Below are positions 10,067 to 19,412 of a stretch of 64,000 bases of DNA, in pieces. This DNA is from Citrobacter amalonaticus (lineage in GTDB: Bacteria > Pseudomonadota > Gammaproteobacteria > Enterobacterales > Enterobacteriaceae): the NCBI RefSeq assembly GCF_018252635.1, contig NZ_JAGTXM010000003.1, positions 62,001-126,000 on the forward strand. Reading direction: 5' to 3'. The notes beneath the pieces were generated by a model. The model was not told the origin of the DNA. It worked only from the letters and a program-made list of their open reading frames with translations, and searched no databases. The position numbers and the translations under genes were made by a program. The stretch's first letter is position 1. Every line of letters begins with the position of its first letter.

Positions 10067-10603
10067 TTACTCGTCCAGCAGCACCACTTTGCCGACATAC
10101 GGCAGATGACGATAGCGCTGAGCGTAGTCAATACCGTAGCCCACCACAAACTCATCCGGAATAGAGAAACCGACGTATTCCACAGGTACATTCACTTCAC
10201 GACGGGAAGGTTTATCCAGCAGGGTGCAAATCGCCAGAGATTTCGGTTCACGCAGGCTCAGGATTTCACGCACTTTCGACAGTGTGTTGCCGGAGTCGAT
10301 GATGTCTTCCACAATCAGCACGTCTTTGCCGCGAATGTCTTCATCGAGATCCTTGAGGATCTTGACGTCACGGGTGGTGGACATGCCGCTACCGTAGCTG
10401 GAGGCGGTCATAAAATCGACTTCATGAGATACCTGCACTTCACGGCACAGATCCGCCATAAACATGAATGAACCCCGCAGCAGACCCACCAGCACCATGT
10501 CACTGCCGCTGTCTTTATAACGTTCAGTAATCTGACGACCCAGTTCGGCAATCCGCGCTTTGATCTCCGCTTCGGGGATCATGACTTCTACAGTATGTTT
10601 CAT
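10067..10603 (-). CDS. hpt: Hypoxanthine phosphoribosyltransferase
   Basis: Hpt salvages hypoxanthine (and guanine less well) by adding PRPP-derived ribose phosphate, giving IMP. The 178-aa protein holds the PRPP motif [13 protein letters not shown] and the flexible-loop segment ASSYGSGM. The ATG at 10603 gives the family start MKHTVEV; an in-frame ATG further up (10615) is possible. It is divergent from gcd, about 200 bp away, with a CRP-like site between them. Confidence 0.97.
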   Translation of the reverse strand: MKHTVEVMIPEAEIKARIAELGRQITERYKDSGSDMVLVGLLRGSFMFMADLCREVQVSHEVDFMTASSYGSGMSTTRDVKILKDLDEDIRGKDVLIVEDIIDSGNTLSKVREILSLREPKSLAICTLLDKPSRREVNVPVEYVGFSIPDEFVVGYGIDYAQRYRHLPYVGKVVLLDE

Positions 10604-10731
10604 ATCTCTAACCATATGATTTAAAAACAAATCACTCCATGCCTGCTCTTACCAGGACAGCATCGAAGCGCAAGGCACGCAGTATACCAGTAAAAGTATT
10701 TATTCGCGGCATCTCTTAATAAAGCTCATTT

Positions 10732-10765
10732 TGTGATGACGGTCACACTTGTTAAATCCTATAAT
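10732..10765 (+). promoter_or_regulatory. CRP site overlapping the gcd promoter
   Basis: TGTGA (10732-10736) and TCACA (10743-10747), spaced by 6 bp, form a perfect CRP palindrome. A -10 box TATAAT follows at 10760-10765. If transcription starts near 10772, the CRP centre lies near -32, over the -35 region, where it should block RNA polymerase. This fits the known cAMP-CRP repression of gcd in E. coli. The site is about 130 bp upstream of hpt, so an effect on hpt is possible. Confidence 0.75.
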
Positions 10766-10808
10766 TAATTGCTACTAAAAAATTAACAAATTGAGATGGT
10801 GTATTTTT

Positions 10809-13199
10809 ATGGCAGATAACAACGCACGTTCACCACGACTCCTCGTGGTGTTAACGGCCCTCTTTGCAGCACTTAGCGGGCTGTATCTCCTGATCGGCGG
10901 AGGCTGGCTGGTCGCCATCGGCGGCTCCTGGTACTATCCGATCGCCGGTCTTGTCATGTTGGGCGTCGCCGTCATGCTCTGGCGCAGCCAGCGTTCTGCG
11001 CTGTGGCTCTATGCCGCGCTGCTCCTTGCCACCCTGATCTGGGGCGTCTGGGAAGTTGGGTTCGACTTTTGGGCGCTCACGCCGCGCAGTGACATCCTGG
11101 TCTTCTTCGGCATCTGGCTGATTTTACCGTTCGTCTGGCATCGCCTGATTGTCCCTTCCCGGGGTGCAGTGGCAGCACTGGTGGTGGCCCTGCTGATTAG
11201 CGGGGGGATCCTGACCTGGGCGGGCTTCAATGACCCGCAGGAAATCCACGGTACGCTGAGCGCCGACGCGACGCCAGCCGACCCCATCTCCACGATCTCC
11301 GATAATGACTGGCCTGCGTATGGTCGCAATCAGGAAGGCCAACGCTTCTCGCCGCTCAAGCAGATCAACGCTGATAACGTTCACCGTCTGAAAGAAGCGT
11401 GGGTGTTCCGCACCGGCGACCTGAAGCAGCCGAACGATCCGGGTGAAATCACCAATGAAGTGACGCCCATTAAAGTCGGCGACACGCTGTATCTTTGTAC
11501 CGCGCACCAGCGTCTGTTCGCGCTCGATGCCGCTACCGGTAAAGAAAAGTGGCATTTCGATCCGCAACTCAATACCAACACCAGTTTCCAGCACGTGACC
11601 TGTCGCGGCGTGTCGTATCATGAAGCGAAAGTCGATAACGCCTCTGCGGAGGTGATTGCCGACTGTCCGCGTCGTATCATCCTGCCGGTCAACGATGGTC
11701 GTCTGTTTGCGCTGAATGCGGAAACCGGCAAGCTGTGCGAAACCTTTGCCAACAAAGGTATTCTGAATCTGCAGACCAATATGCCGGACACCACGCCGGG
11801 GCTGTATGAACCGACGTCGCCGCCGATTATCACCGACACCACCATTGTGATTGCCGGTTCGGTCACGGATAATTTCTCCACCCGTGAAACCTCCGGTGTG
11901 ATTCGTGGTTTTGACGTGAATAACGGTAAACTGCTGTGGGCCTTCGATCCGGGTGCGAAAGACCCGAATGCGATCCCTTCCGATGAGCACACCTTTACCT
12001 TTAACTCTCCCAATTCCTGGGCACCAGCGGCCTATGACGCAAAACTGGATCTGGTTTATCTGCCGATGGGCGTGACCACGCCAGATATCTGGGGGGGCAA
12101 CCGGACGCCAGAGCAGGAACGCTATGCCAGTTCAATTGTGGCGCTGAACGCCACCACCGGTAAGCTTGCCTGGAGCTACCAGACCGTTCACCACGATCTG
12201 TGGGATATGGATATGCCGTCCCAGCCGACGCTGGCGGATATCACCGTCAAAGGTGAAAAAGTCCCGGTCATCTATGCGCCCGCGAAAACCGGTAATATTT
12301 TTGTTCTCGATCGCCGTACGGGTGAACTGGTGGTTCCGGCACCGGAAAAACCGGTGCCCCAGGGTGCCGCAAAGGGCGATTATGTCAGCAAAACGCAGCC
12401 GTTCTCTGACCTGAGTTTCCGCCCGAAAAAAGATCTGACCGGCGCGGATATGTGGGGCGCCACCATGTTCGACCAGCTGGTGTGCCGCGTGATGTTCCAC
12501 CAGTTGCGTTATGAAGGCATTTTTACCCCGCCGTCTGAGCAAGGCACGCTGGTATTCCCGGGTAACCTCGGGATGTTCGAATGGGGAGGTATTTCGGTCG
12601 ATCCTAACCGCCAGGTAGCAATTGCTAACCCAATGGCACTGCCGTTCGTCTCTAAGCTGATCCCACGCGGTCCGGGTAATCCGATGGAACAGCCGAAAGA
12701 CGCACAAGGCACTGGTAGCGAATCCGGCATTCAGCCACAGTATGGTGTGCCGTTTGGCGTGACGCTGAACCCATTCCTTTCTCCATTTGGTCTGCCGTGT
12801 AAACAGCCGGCCTGGGGTTACATCTCCGCGCTGGATCTGAAGACTAACGACGTGGTCTGGAAAAAACGTATTGGCACACCGCAGGACAGCATGCCGTTCC
12901 CGATGCCGGTTCCGGTACCGTTCAATATGGGGATGCCGATGCTGGGCGGCCCTATCTCAACGGCGGGCAACGTGCTGTTTATTGCCGCCACGGCGGATAA
13001 CTACCTGCGCGCCTATGACATGAGCAACGGTGAAAAGCTGTGGCAGGGCCGTCTACCGGCTGGTGGGCAAGCTACGCCAATGACCTATGAAGTGAACGGC
13101 AAACAGTATGTCGTGATTTCGGCCGGCGGCCACGGCTCGTTTGGTACGAAGATGGGCGATTATATTGTGGCTTACACGCTACCTGACGACGCGAAGTAA
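10809..13199 (+). CDS. gcd: Membrane-bound PQQ-dependent glucose dehydrogenase
   Basis: Gcd oxidises D-glucose to gluconolactone in the periplasm with pyrroloquinoline quinone and passes electrons to ubiquinone. It is 796 aa. Five hydrophobic segments fill about residues 10-145; a periplasmic eight-bladed propeller follows, with repeated LDAATGK-type W motifs. The catalytic aspartate D466 is present in DLWDMD. The ATG at 10809 gives the family length. No pqq synthesis genes are in this window, so holoenzyme formation depends on PQQ made elsewhere in the genome or taken up. A CRP site covers the promoter, and a terminator follows the stop. Confidence 0.98.
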   Translation: MADNNARSPRLLVVLTALFAALSGLYLLIGGGWLVAIGGSWYYPIAGLVMLGVAVMLWRSQRSALWLYAALLLATLIWGVWEVGFDFWALTPRSDILVFFGIWLILPFVWHRLIVPSRGAVAALVVALLISGGILTWAGFNDPQEIHGTLSADATPADPISTISDNDWPAYGRNQEGQRFSPLKQINADNVHRLKEAWVFRTGDLKQPNDPGEITNEVTPIKVGDTLYLCTAHQRLFALDAATGKEKWHFDPQLNTNTSFQHVTCRGVSYHEAKVDNASAEVIADCPRRIILPVNDGRLFALNAETGKLCETFANKGILNLQTNMPDTTPGLYEPTSPPIITDTTIVIAGSVTDNFSTRETSGVIRGFDVNNGKLLWAFDPGAKDPNAIPSDEHTFTFNSPNSWAPAAYDAKLDLVYLPMGVTTPDIWGGNRTPEQERYASSIVALNATTGKLAWSYQTVHHDLWDMDMPSQPTLADITVKGEKVPVIYAPAKTGNIFVLDRRTGELVVPAPEKPVPQGAAKGDYVSKTQPFSDLSFRPKKDLTGADMWGATMFDQLVCRVMFHQLRYEGIFTPPSEQGTLVFPGNLGMFEWGGISVDPNRQVAIANPMALPFVSKLIPRGPGNPMEQPKDAQGTGSESGIQPQYGVPFGVTLNPFLSPFGLPCKQPAWGYISALDLKTNDVVWKKRIGTPQDSMPFPMPVPVPFNMGMPMLGGPISTAGNVLFIAATADNYLRAYDMSNGEKLWQGRLPAGGQATPMTYEVNGKQYVVISAGGHGSFGTKMGDYIVAYTLPDDAK

Positions 13200-13220
13200 C
13201 ACGGCCTATTTTGCAGCAAA

Positions 13221-13251
13221 GACAGCGTGGAGATCCCACGCTGTCTTTTTT
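13221..13251 (+). terminator. Intrinsic terminator after gcd
   Basis: A 10-bp perfect stem (13221-13230 with 13236-13245) with a 5-nt loop is followed by six T residues. It ends just before the convergent GH28 gene. Confidence 0.92.
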
Positions 13252-13254
13252 ACT

Positions 13255-14559
13255 TTAGCGATTGTCAAACGTATCATTCACGCCGTCATTTTCACCCGCT
13301 ACAGAGACAACAACGTCATCAAAGCGCAAATGATTGACCGCCACAATACGCCCAAACTCTTTCGCCTCGATCCGGCAATGGCTAAACCGAATATCCTCCA
13401 TCGGTTTCTCCGCAAAGGCTACCAGATCAAACGCGCGCGCCGGTAAGCGATAATCCGCCTCCAGCGTGGCATCGACATGGCTGATACGGATATTACGCAC
13501 TTTGGTCATCTGTAAATGTTCCGGGATCTGCCTCGCCACCGCCTGCCAGGCTTCGGGCAACTCAGCAATATTGTCGAACCGTTTGCGGTTATAGGCGTTG
13601 TGCCAGTCCATAATCCAGGAGAAAGGAAATTGCACATTACGCATCCGTAGGTTTTCCACGACCACATTTTCAACAAACCCACCCCGCTCCTTCGACGACT
13701 TCATGCGCAACCCACAGTCAGAGTTTTCGAAGGTAATATCGTGCACGTAGACGTTGCGTATTCCGCCGCTAACTTCACTGCCCAGCGTCACACCGTAGCC
13801 CGAGCGAATAATGCAGTGGTCGATTTCAATATCTTCGGCTATTCGCCCAACCTGGTATCCATCCCCATCGCGACCCGACTTGATCACGATGCAATCGTCG
13901 CCGCACGATACATCGCATTGCGTGACGCGGACATGGCGGGAGGAGTCAATGTCAATGCCATCTGTGCTCGGCCCATGGTTATCCCGAATAGTCACCCCGC
14001 TGACGACCACGTTATTGGCATAGGTTATCTGTAAATTCCAGAACCCGGCGCGTTCAAAGGTTAAATCGGTAATCGAGACGTTTTCGGCTTTGTAAATCAG
14101 GCAGGCGCGCGGTCGCTTAATGAGATAGTCCGCTATCCAGCGCAATCCTTTATTGTCATAGTCAACGCGCAGCCCGCTCACTTTATCTGCGCCACAGTAG
14201 AGATCCCACCAGTGCGCGCCCTGACCATCGATCCTGCCATGTCCTGAAATAGCAATGTTGTTCACCTCAATGGCATTCACTATCGCCGCAGGCCATATCA
14301 TTTCAACACCCGCCACACGCGTTGGGATCTCCGGATAGTCGGCAATATCCGTCGACCCCAGTAGCGTCGCGCCCTGCGCGAAATGGAGTTGGCTGCCTTC
14401 CTTCAGGAATAACGAGCCGACCAGGTAAGTCCCCGGAGAAATAACAACCGGAACCCCCTGTGCCGCCCCGCTATCGATGGCGCTTTGCAGCGCCTGAGTG
14501 TCTTTGACGAGGCCATCGCCCGTCGCGCCAAAATCTTTGACATCAAGTTGTACGGACAT
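13255..14559 (-). CDS. GH28 family polygalacturonase-like protein
   Basis: This 434-aa protein has the GH28 right-handed beta-helix fold signature: an N-terminal DFGATGDG motif, then GRIDGQG, STDGIDID (198-205) and GDDCIVIKSGR. Family enzymes cleave pectic galacturonan or related polymers by acid catalysis. The catalytic aspartates map to D200, D221 and D222, and the RxK pair to R285/K287. The conserved HG histidine is instead Y255, so activity or specificity may differ. No signal peptide is seen, so a cytoplasmic site on imported oligosaccharides is likely. The ATG at 14559 has AGAGGG upstream; a longer in-frame start at 14688 would add 43 residues with no family likeness. E. coli K-12 has no gene here. 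Confidence 0.85.
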   Translation of the reverse strand: MSVQLDVKDFGATGDGLVKDTQALQSAIDSGAAQGVPVVISPGTYLVGSLFLKEGSQLHFAQGATLLGSTDIADYPEIPTRVAGVEMIWPAAIVNAIEVNNIAISGHGRIDGQGAHWWDLYCGADKVSGLRVDYDNKGLRWIADYLIKRPRACLIYKAENVSITDLTFERAGFWNLQITYANNVVVSGVTIRDNHGPSTDGIDIDSSRHVRVTQCDVSCGDDCIVIKSGRDGDGYQVGRIAEDIEIDHCIIRSGYGVTLGSEVSGGIRNVYVHDITFENSDCGLRMKSSKERGGFVENVVVENLRMRNVQFPFSWIMDWHNAYNRKRFDNIAELPEAWQAVARQIPEHLQMTKVRNIRISHVDATLEADYRLPARAFDLVAFAEKPMEDIRFSHCRIEAKEFGRIVAVNHLRFDDVVVSVAGENDGVNDTFDNR

Positions 14560-14789
14560 GAATGCAATCCCTCTCTCACTTATGGCGTGAAGGGCTGATG
14601 CCACTGAATTATTCAGCGTCGCTTCCCTTTCCCGCGCTGGTCCACGATTTATCGGATAGAGAAATAAAATAACGGGGGGAATCCCCATTCACAAGCTTCA
14701 CGTTTTTTATGCCGATGAATGATAAATATAATGAATGTGCAGTCGAAAGAAGATTATTAGCAGAAATTAATATACAGAAAAAAGCAAAA

Positions 14790-14810
14790 CGCCCGCGATA
14801 GCTGCGGGCG
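14790..14810 (-). terminator. Terminator after the secreted orphan gene
   Basis: On the minus strand a 7-bp GC-rich stem (14790-14796 with 14804-14810) is followed by TTTTGCTTTTTT. It terminates the gene at 14835-15356. Confidence 0.85.
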
Positions 14811-14834
14811 CATGTTGATATTCAGCGATAATGA

Positions 14835-15356
14835 TTAGTCAAACTTCAGCGACATTAATGATGCTTTTGCAACATCCTGATACTGGTCAACTAAATCCTT
14901 AGTCATATTAAAGGCAACCTGGACGGCTTTATTGTCTTCGCTGGTAATCAGCATCAGATTCAGAATTTCGCTATCCGCAGCCTGAGAGCGGAACGTCAGT
15001 AACCATGCTTTATGCCCGTCCACCGTAACGGCTTCCGCCTCCGGTTTGTAGTTAGCTAACATTTTTAGCAACGCATCTTTCATCATATCCAACTGCGCGG
15101 CAGGCAGTGCGTTGCGACCCGCCGTCACCCCCAGTGAGGCTTTACCTCTCTCATCGCCATAAATGATCTGCGGACGATTCTCGGACGGGTACTTAATTTT
15201 CGCCATTTCCGCCGACATAGGTGTCAGCGTTTGCGGAATTTCGATGCTTAACTTCAGCTCAGGAAAGTTTTTTCGCTCCATGTCCATTCCGGCATGAGCA
15301 GAAATCGCCACTAACATAGCAAAAGACGCCGCTACAATTTTACGGAAAATATCCAT
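14835..15356 (-). CDS. Predicted periplasmic protein of unknown function
   Basis: I do not recognise this 173-aa protein. It begins with a clear signal peptide (MDIFRKIVAASFAMLVAISA, likely cut after AHA at residue 22), so it should be periplasmic. There is no lipobox cysteine, and the mature part has no cysteine at all. The layout (an N-terminal strand, a GRNALPAAQ segment, a helix with MMKDAL, then VDGHKAWLLTF and a closing amphipathic helix) faintly recalls the DcrB/PsbP-like fold, but this is a guess. AGGTG lies 7 bp upstream of the ATG. It is monocistronic, between a GH28 gene and cueO, with its own terminator. Confidence 0.8.
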   Translation of the reverse strand: MDIFRKIVAASFAMLVAISAHAGMDMERKNFPELKLSIEIPQTLTPMSAEMAKIKYPSENRPQIIYGDERGKASLGVTAGRNALPAAQLDMMKDALLKMLANYKPEAEAVTVDGHKAWLLTFRSQAADSEILNLMLITSEDNKAVQVAFNMTKDLVDQYQDVAKASLMSLKFD

Positions 15357-15519
15357 TTTTCACCTCAGGTTTAATGATTCGATTTCGCGAGTATATCCGG
15401 TGACATGAATAAATGTACCACCCAAAATCTATTTTCAGAGATTACAGATGAGAATGGTATTAATCTCATCTCTGATGGAGGGCGAACTCCGGGAAAGCCG
15501 GAATCGCCCTCAGGGTCGC

Positions 15520-17079
15520 TTATACCGTAAAGCCTAACATCATTCCGGTATCTTCATGTTCCAGCAGATGACAGTGAGCCATATAGGCATGCTCTTCGGG
15601 CGCGGCATGATCAAATTTCACTAACACCTCGCTGATGCCATCTTCCACCCGAACGGTATCTTTCCAGCCCGCACGATGTGCCGCTGGCGTCTGGCCGTTT
15701 TCAGACAGGATGCGGAACTGCGTGCCGTGAATATGGAACGGATGCAGCATCATATCGCCCACACCGGAAATCACCCAGCGTTCAATCTTCCCTTTGCTCG
15801 CCGCGAACATCGGTTTGTTCATATTAAAAGCCACACCGTTGATCTTATTGGCGTTGTGGAAATCGAATGACCCACCGTGATTCATATGCCCCATGTCACC
15901 GTGCTGCATGTTGCCCCTATGTCCCTGCATCTGCCCGTGCGCCATTCCGCTCATCGCCTGGTCGCCATACTTTTTCATCAGCATCTGCATGCCCATCATA
16001 TCGAGCATCGGATCCATCGACAGTTGCAGATTACGTACCGTCAGCCCATCAACGGAAGGCAGCGCAGGCATTGACGTCAGCGTGTCAGGCAGCGTCCCGG
16101 AAGCGTTCACCGCAATTGGCTGAATACGCAAAACGGGATGCGGCTCATTAAATGGCGCAATCGCCATCCCCATCTGGCTGACCGGCAGGGTAACCAAATC
16201 AAACGGTTTACCGTCACTGACGTCCACCAGCACTTCAAAACGCTCCCCCATCAGCACAGGCAGTTCGTTAACTTTGACCGGTTCCGCCAGCAGTCCGCCG
16301 TCACTGGCAACGACATACAACGGACGCTTATCGCTGGCGGCGAAATTGAGTGAGCGGGCGTTACAGCCGTTAAGCAAACGCAGGCGTAACCAGCCGCGCG
16401 GCGCGGCATGTTGCGGATAAATGGCGCCGTTGGTCAGCAGCGTGTCGCCAAACCAGCCTACGGCAGCCGTCATTACATCAAGCTGATAATCAATCTGCCC
16501 GTCGGCGTTAAACCGTTTGTCCTGCACGATGACCGGCACATCGTCGATCCCCCACTGTTTCGGCAACAGCAGCTTATGAATCTCTTCATCTTCAATCAGA
16601 ACCAGACCCGCTAAGCCCATCGCCACCTGATGCCCGGTTTTCCCATGCTGATGGGGGTGAAACCAGCAGGTCGCCGCCCGCTGATCCGGCGTAAACGTAA
16701 CGGTACGTTTCCCGCCCGCCGGGATAATCCCCTGCGGCCCACCATCCACCTCACCCGGCACTTCGAGTCCATGCCAGTGCAGCGTGGTCTCTTCCTGAAG
16801 CTGGTTGTGGATATCCACCGTGACCGCTTTACCTTTTTGCAGCTTCAGCGCGGGCCCGAGCAGATTACCGTTATAACCCCAGGTGGTTGCCGTTTTTCCG
16901 GAGAAGGTCGACTGGGCGGCTTTCGCCATCAGCGAGATATGGTTACGCGCGTCGGCGGTGAGAAGCTCGGGAATGGGCAATGCAGGGCGTTCGGCGGCAA
17001 AGACAGCGCGGCTCCAGAGCGGCAAGGCAGACGTCACCGCCATAGCCACAGAATATTTTAAGAAATCACGACGTTGCAT
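15520..17079 (-). CDS. cueO: Multicopper oxidase CueO
   Basis: CueO oxidises Cu(I) to Cu(II) in the periplasm and protects against copper. The 519-aa precursor has a Tat signal with RRDFLK (3-8). Three cupredoxin domains follow. Copper ligand motifs are [25 protein letters not shown] and [12 protein letters not shown] (type 1 and trinuclear sites). A Met/His-rich insert around residues 355-405 ([14 protein letters not shown] and a His/Met/Gly stretch) covers the substrate site, as in E. coli. The protein is about 3 aa longer than the E. coli enzyme, in this insert. Its promoter is a CueR type (separate entry). Confidence 0.98.
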   Translation of the reverse strand: MQRRDFLKYSVAMAVTSALPLWSRAVFAAERPALPIPELLTADARNHISLMAKAAQSTFSGKTATTWGYNGNLLGPALKLQKGKAVTVDIHNQLQEETTLHWHGLEVPGEVDGGPQGIIPAGGKRTVTFTPDQRAATCWFHPHQHGKTGHQVAMGLAGLVLIEDEEIHKLLLPKQWGIDDVPVIVQDKRFNADGQIDYQLDVMTAAVGWFGDTLLTNGAIYPQHAAPRGWLRLRLLNGCNARSLNFAASDKRPLYVVASDGGLLAEPVKVNELPVLMGERFEVLVDVSDGKPFDLVTLPVSQMGMAIAPFNEPHPVLRIQPIAVNASGTLPDTLTSMPALPSVDGLTVRNLQLSMDPMLDMMGMQMLMKKYGDQAMSGMAHGQMQGHRGNMQHGDMGHMNHGGSFDFHNANKINGVAFNMNKPMFAASKGKIERWVISGVGDMMLHPFHIHGTQFRILSENGQTPAAHRAGWKDTVRVEDGISEVLVKFDHAAPEEHAYMAHCHLLEHEDTGMMLGFTV

Positions 17080-17124
17080 ATTTATTTCCTTATTTTGCTG
17101 CAGGCGAAATAACGCTAATCCCTG

Positions 17125-17155
17125 AGCATAGACCCTCCCCTTACGGCAAGGTCAA
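17125..17155 (-). promoter_or_regulatory. CueR-type promoter of cueO
   Basis: On the minus strand -35 TTGACC (17150-17155) and -10 TATGCT (17125-17130) are separated by 19 bp, the long spacer typical of MerR-family promoters. Between and over them lies a near-palindrome (17131-17153, ends GACCT/GGGTC) like known CueR boxes. Copper-bound CueR would twist this DNA to activate cueO. Confidence 0.85.
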
Positions 17156-17244
17156 GCCAGTGACATCACTTAATAGATAATAAAAGTCGTCGCATCGTCT
17201 CCAGTATGCTAACGTTGACTTTCCGTGATGCAGTGGTAGAAGCA

Positions 17245-17592
17245 ATGAAGACGTTTTTCAGAACCGTGTTGTTCGGCAGCCTGATGGCCGTATGCGCAAA
17301 CAGCTATGCGCTCAGTGAATCTGAAGCCGAAGATATGGCCGATTTGACGGCCGTTTTTGTCTTTCTGAAAAATGACTGCGGCTACCAGAATTTACCCAAT
17401 GGGCAGATTCGTCGCGCGCTGGTCTTTTTTGCTCAACAAAATCAGTGGGACCTCAGCAATTACGACACCTTCGATATGAAATCCCTCGGCGAAGACAGCT
17501 ATCGCGATCTCAGCGGTATCGGTATCCCTGTTGCCAAAAAATGCAAAGCGCTGGCGCGCGACTCCCTTAGCCTGCTGGCTTACGTCAAATAA
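17245..17592 (+). CDS. yacC: Exported protein YacC (PulS/OutS-like)
   Basis: YacC is a small exported protein of the PulS/OutS pilotin-like family. PulS-type pilotins guide type II secretin assembly, but YacC itself has no settled role. The 115-aa precursor has a signal peptide cut near residue 22 (SYA/LSES) and no lipobox, unlike true lipoprotein pilotins. Two cysteines in the mature part (in KNDCGYQ and KKCKAL) could form a disulfide. The ATG at 17245 gives the family start MKTFFRT; an earlier in-frame ATG (17206) would precede the signal. It lies just upstream of speE as in E. coli. Confidence 0.93.
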   Translation: MKTFFRTVLFGSLMAVCANSYALSESEAEDMADLTAVFVFLKNDCGYQNLPNGQIRRALVFFAQQNQWDLSNYDTFDMKSLGEDSYRDLSGIGIPVAKKCKALARDSLSLLAYVK

Positions 17593-17695
17593 CCTCCGGC
17601 CATATTGCTGAAATAATGACCGTGCATCAGCGGTCATTGTTAGCTATGATGTTGCGCCCTTTTTTTACGGGTGTTAACAAAGGAGGCATCACCCT

Positions 17696-18562
17696 ATGGC
17701 CGAAAAACCACAGTGGCATGAAACGCTACACGACCAGTTTGGGCAGTACTTTGCCGTCGATAACGTTCTTTATCACGAGAAAACCGCGCATCAGGATCTC
17801 ATCATCTTTGAAAACGCCGCCTTTGGCCGCGTAATGGCGCTGGATGGCGTGGTGCAGACCACCGAGCGCGATGAGTTTATCTATCATGAAATGATGACGC
17901 ACGTTCCGTTGATGGCTCATGGCCATGCGAAGCACGTACTGATTATCGGCGGTGGCGACGGTGCAATGCTGCGCGAAGTCACCCGGCACAAAAACGTTGA
18001 AACCATCACGATGGTGGAAATCGATGCTGGCGTGGTCTCGTTCTGCCGCAAGTATCTGCCCAACCACAACGCCGGTAGCTATGACGATCCACGCTTTACG
18101 CTGGTGATTGACGACGGCGTGAACTTCGTTAATCAGACGCAGAAAACCTTTGATGTGATCATCTCAGATTGCACCGATCCGATCGGTCCCGGTGAGAGTC
18201 TGTTCACCTCGGCCTTTTACGAAGGCTGTAAACGCTGCCTGAATCCGGGTGGGATCTTTGTCGCCCAAAACGGCGTCTGCTTCCTGCAACAGGATGAAGC
18301 CCTCGACAGCCATCGTAAGCTCAGCCATTACTTCGCCGACGTCGGCTTCTACCAGGCGGCGATCCCCACTTACTTCGGCGGTATCATGACCTTCGCATGG
18401 GCGACCGATAATGCAGCCTTGCGCCACCTGTCGACTGAAATCATTCAGGCACGTTTTCACACCTCCGGTCTGGCGTGCCGCTATTACAACCCGGCAATCC
18501 ACACGGCAGCGTTTGCCTTACCTCAGTATCTGCAAGACGCGCTGGCGACAGCATCGTCCTAA
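17696..18562 (+). CDS. speE: Spermidine synthase
   Basis: SpeE transfers the aminopropyl group of decarboxylated S-adenosylmethionine to putrescine, making spermidine. It is 288 aa. The nucleotide-binding motif [13 protein letters not shown] and the catalytic loop [14 protein letters not shown] are intact. AGGAGG lies about 9 bp upstream of the start. speD follows after 15 bp, so the two are an operon, with SpeD providing the aminopropyl donor. Confidence 0.98.
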   Translation: MAEKPQWHETLHDQFGQYFAVDNVLYHEKTAHQDLIIFENAAFGRVMALDGVVQTTERDEFIYHEMMTHVPLMAHGHAKHVLIIGGGDGAMLREVTRHKNVETITMVEIDAGVVSFCRKYLPNHNAGSYDDPRFTLVIDDGVNFVNQTQKTFDVIISDCTDPIGPGESLFTSAFYEGCKRCLNPGGIFVAQNGVCFLQQDEALDSHRKLSHYFADVGFYQAAIPTYFGGIMTFAWATDNAALRHLSTEIIQARFHTSGLACRYYNPAIHTAAFALPQYLQDALATASS

Positions 18563-18577
18563 GGAGAAGATAAGAAA

Positions 18578-19372
18578 TTGAAAAAACTGAAACTACATGG
18601 CTTTAACAACCTGACTAAAAGTCTGAGTTTTTGTATTTACGATATCTGCTATGCCAAAACCGCCGAAGAGCGCGACGGATACATCGCCTATATCGACGAA
18701 CTCTATAACGCCAACCGCCTGACCGAAATTCTGTCAGAAACCTGCTCTATCATCGGCGCCAATATCCTGAATATCGCCCGTCAGGATTACGAACCTCAGG
18801 GTGCCAGCGTCACCATTCTGGTGAGCGAAGAACCTGTCGATCCACAGTTAATTGATAAGACCGAGCATCCCGGCCCGCTGCCGGAAACGGTGGTCGCCCA
18901 TCTTGATAAGAGCCATATTTGCGTGCATACCTATCCGGAAAGCCACCCGGAAGGCGGATTATGCACCTTCCGCGCCGATATTGAGGTTTCAACCTGCGGT
19001 GTGATCTCCCCATTGAAGGCGCTGAATTACCTGATCCACCAGCTTGAATCCGACATCGTGACCATCGATTATCGCGTGCGTGGCTTTACCCGTGATATCA
19101 ACGGAATGAAGCACTTTATCGATCATGAGATTAACTCCATCCAGAACTTTATGTCCGAGGATATGAAGTCGTTGTATGACATGGTGGATGTGAACGTGTA
19201 TCAGGAAAATATCTTCCATACCAAAATGCTGCTTAAAGAGTTCGACCTTAAGCACTACATGTTCCACACCAGACCGGAAGACTTAACGGAAGCCGAGCGT
19301 AAAGAGATTACCGCTGCGCTGTGGAAAGAGATGCGTGAGATTTACTACGGGCGCAATATCCCGGGCGTGTAA
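18578..19372 (+). CDS. speD: S-adenosylmethionine decarboxylase proenzyme
   Basis: SpeD decarboxylates S-adenosylmethionine to supply the aminopropyl donor for SpeE. The 264-aa proenzyme cleaves itself at K111-S112 ([13 protein letters not shown]), giving the pyruvoyl group. It begins at a TTG codon with AAGGAGA upstream, as in E. coli; the family N-terminus [11 protein letters not shown] supports this start. A long hairpin lies 8 bp past the stop. Confidence 0.98.
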   Translation: MKKLKLHGFNNLTKSLSFCIYDICYAKTAEERDGYIAYIDELYNANRLTEILSETCSIIGANILNIARQDYEPQGASVTILVSEEPVDPQLIDKTEHPGPLPETVVAHLDKSHICVHTYPESHPEGGLCTFRADIEVSTCGVISPLKALNYLIHQLESDIVTIDYRVRGFTRDINGMKHFIDHEINSIQNFMSEDMKSLYDMVDVNVYQENIFHTKMLLKEFDLKHYMFHTRPEDLTEAERKEITAALWKEMREIYYGRNIPGV

Positions 19373-19379
19373 GCAAAAC

Positions 19380-19407
19380 GCTCAGGAGCGCGTCAGCGCT
19401 CCTGAGC
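19380..19407. terminator. Terminator between speD and ymjA
   Basis: An 11-bp perfect stem (19380-19390 with 19397-19407) with a 6-nt loop lies between convergent genes. On the minus strand it is followed by GTTTTGC, so it mainly suits ymjA; it may also stop speD transcription. Confidence 0.8.
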
Positions 19408-19412
19408 AGAGA

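Noticed and set aside
11124-11990. A 288-codon open frame antisense to gcd
   Set aside because: Gcd has full length and active-site residues here; the opposite frame has no support.
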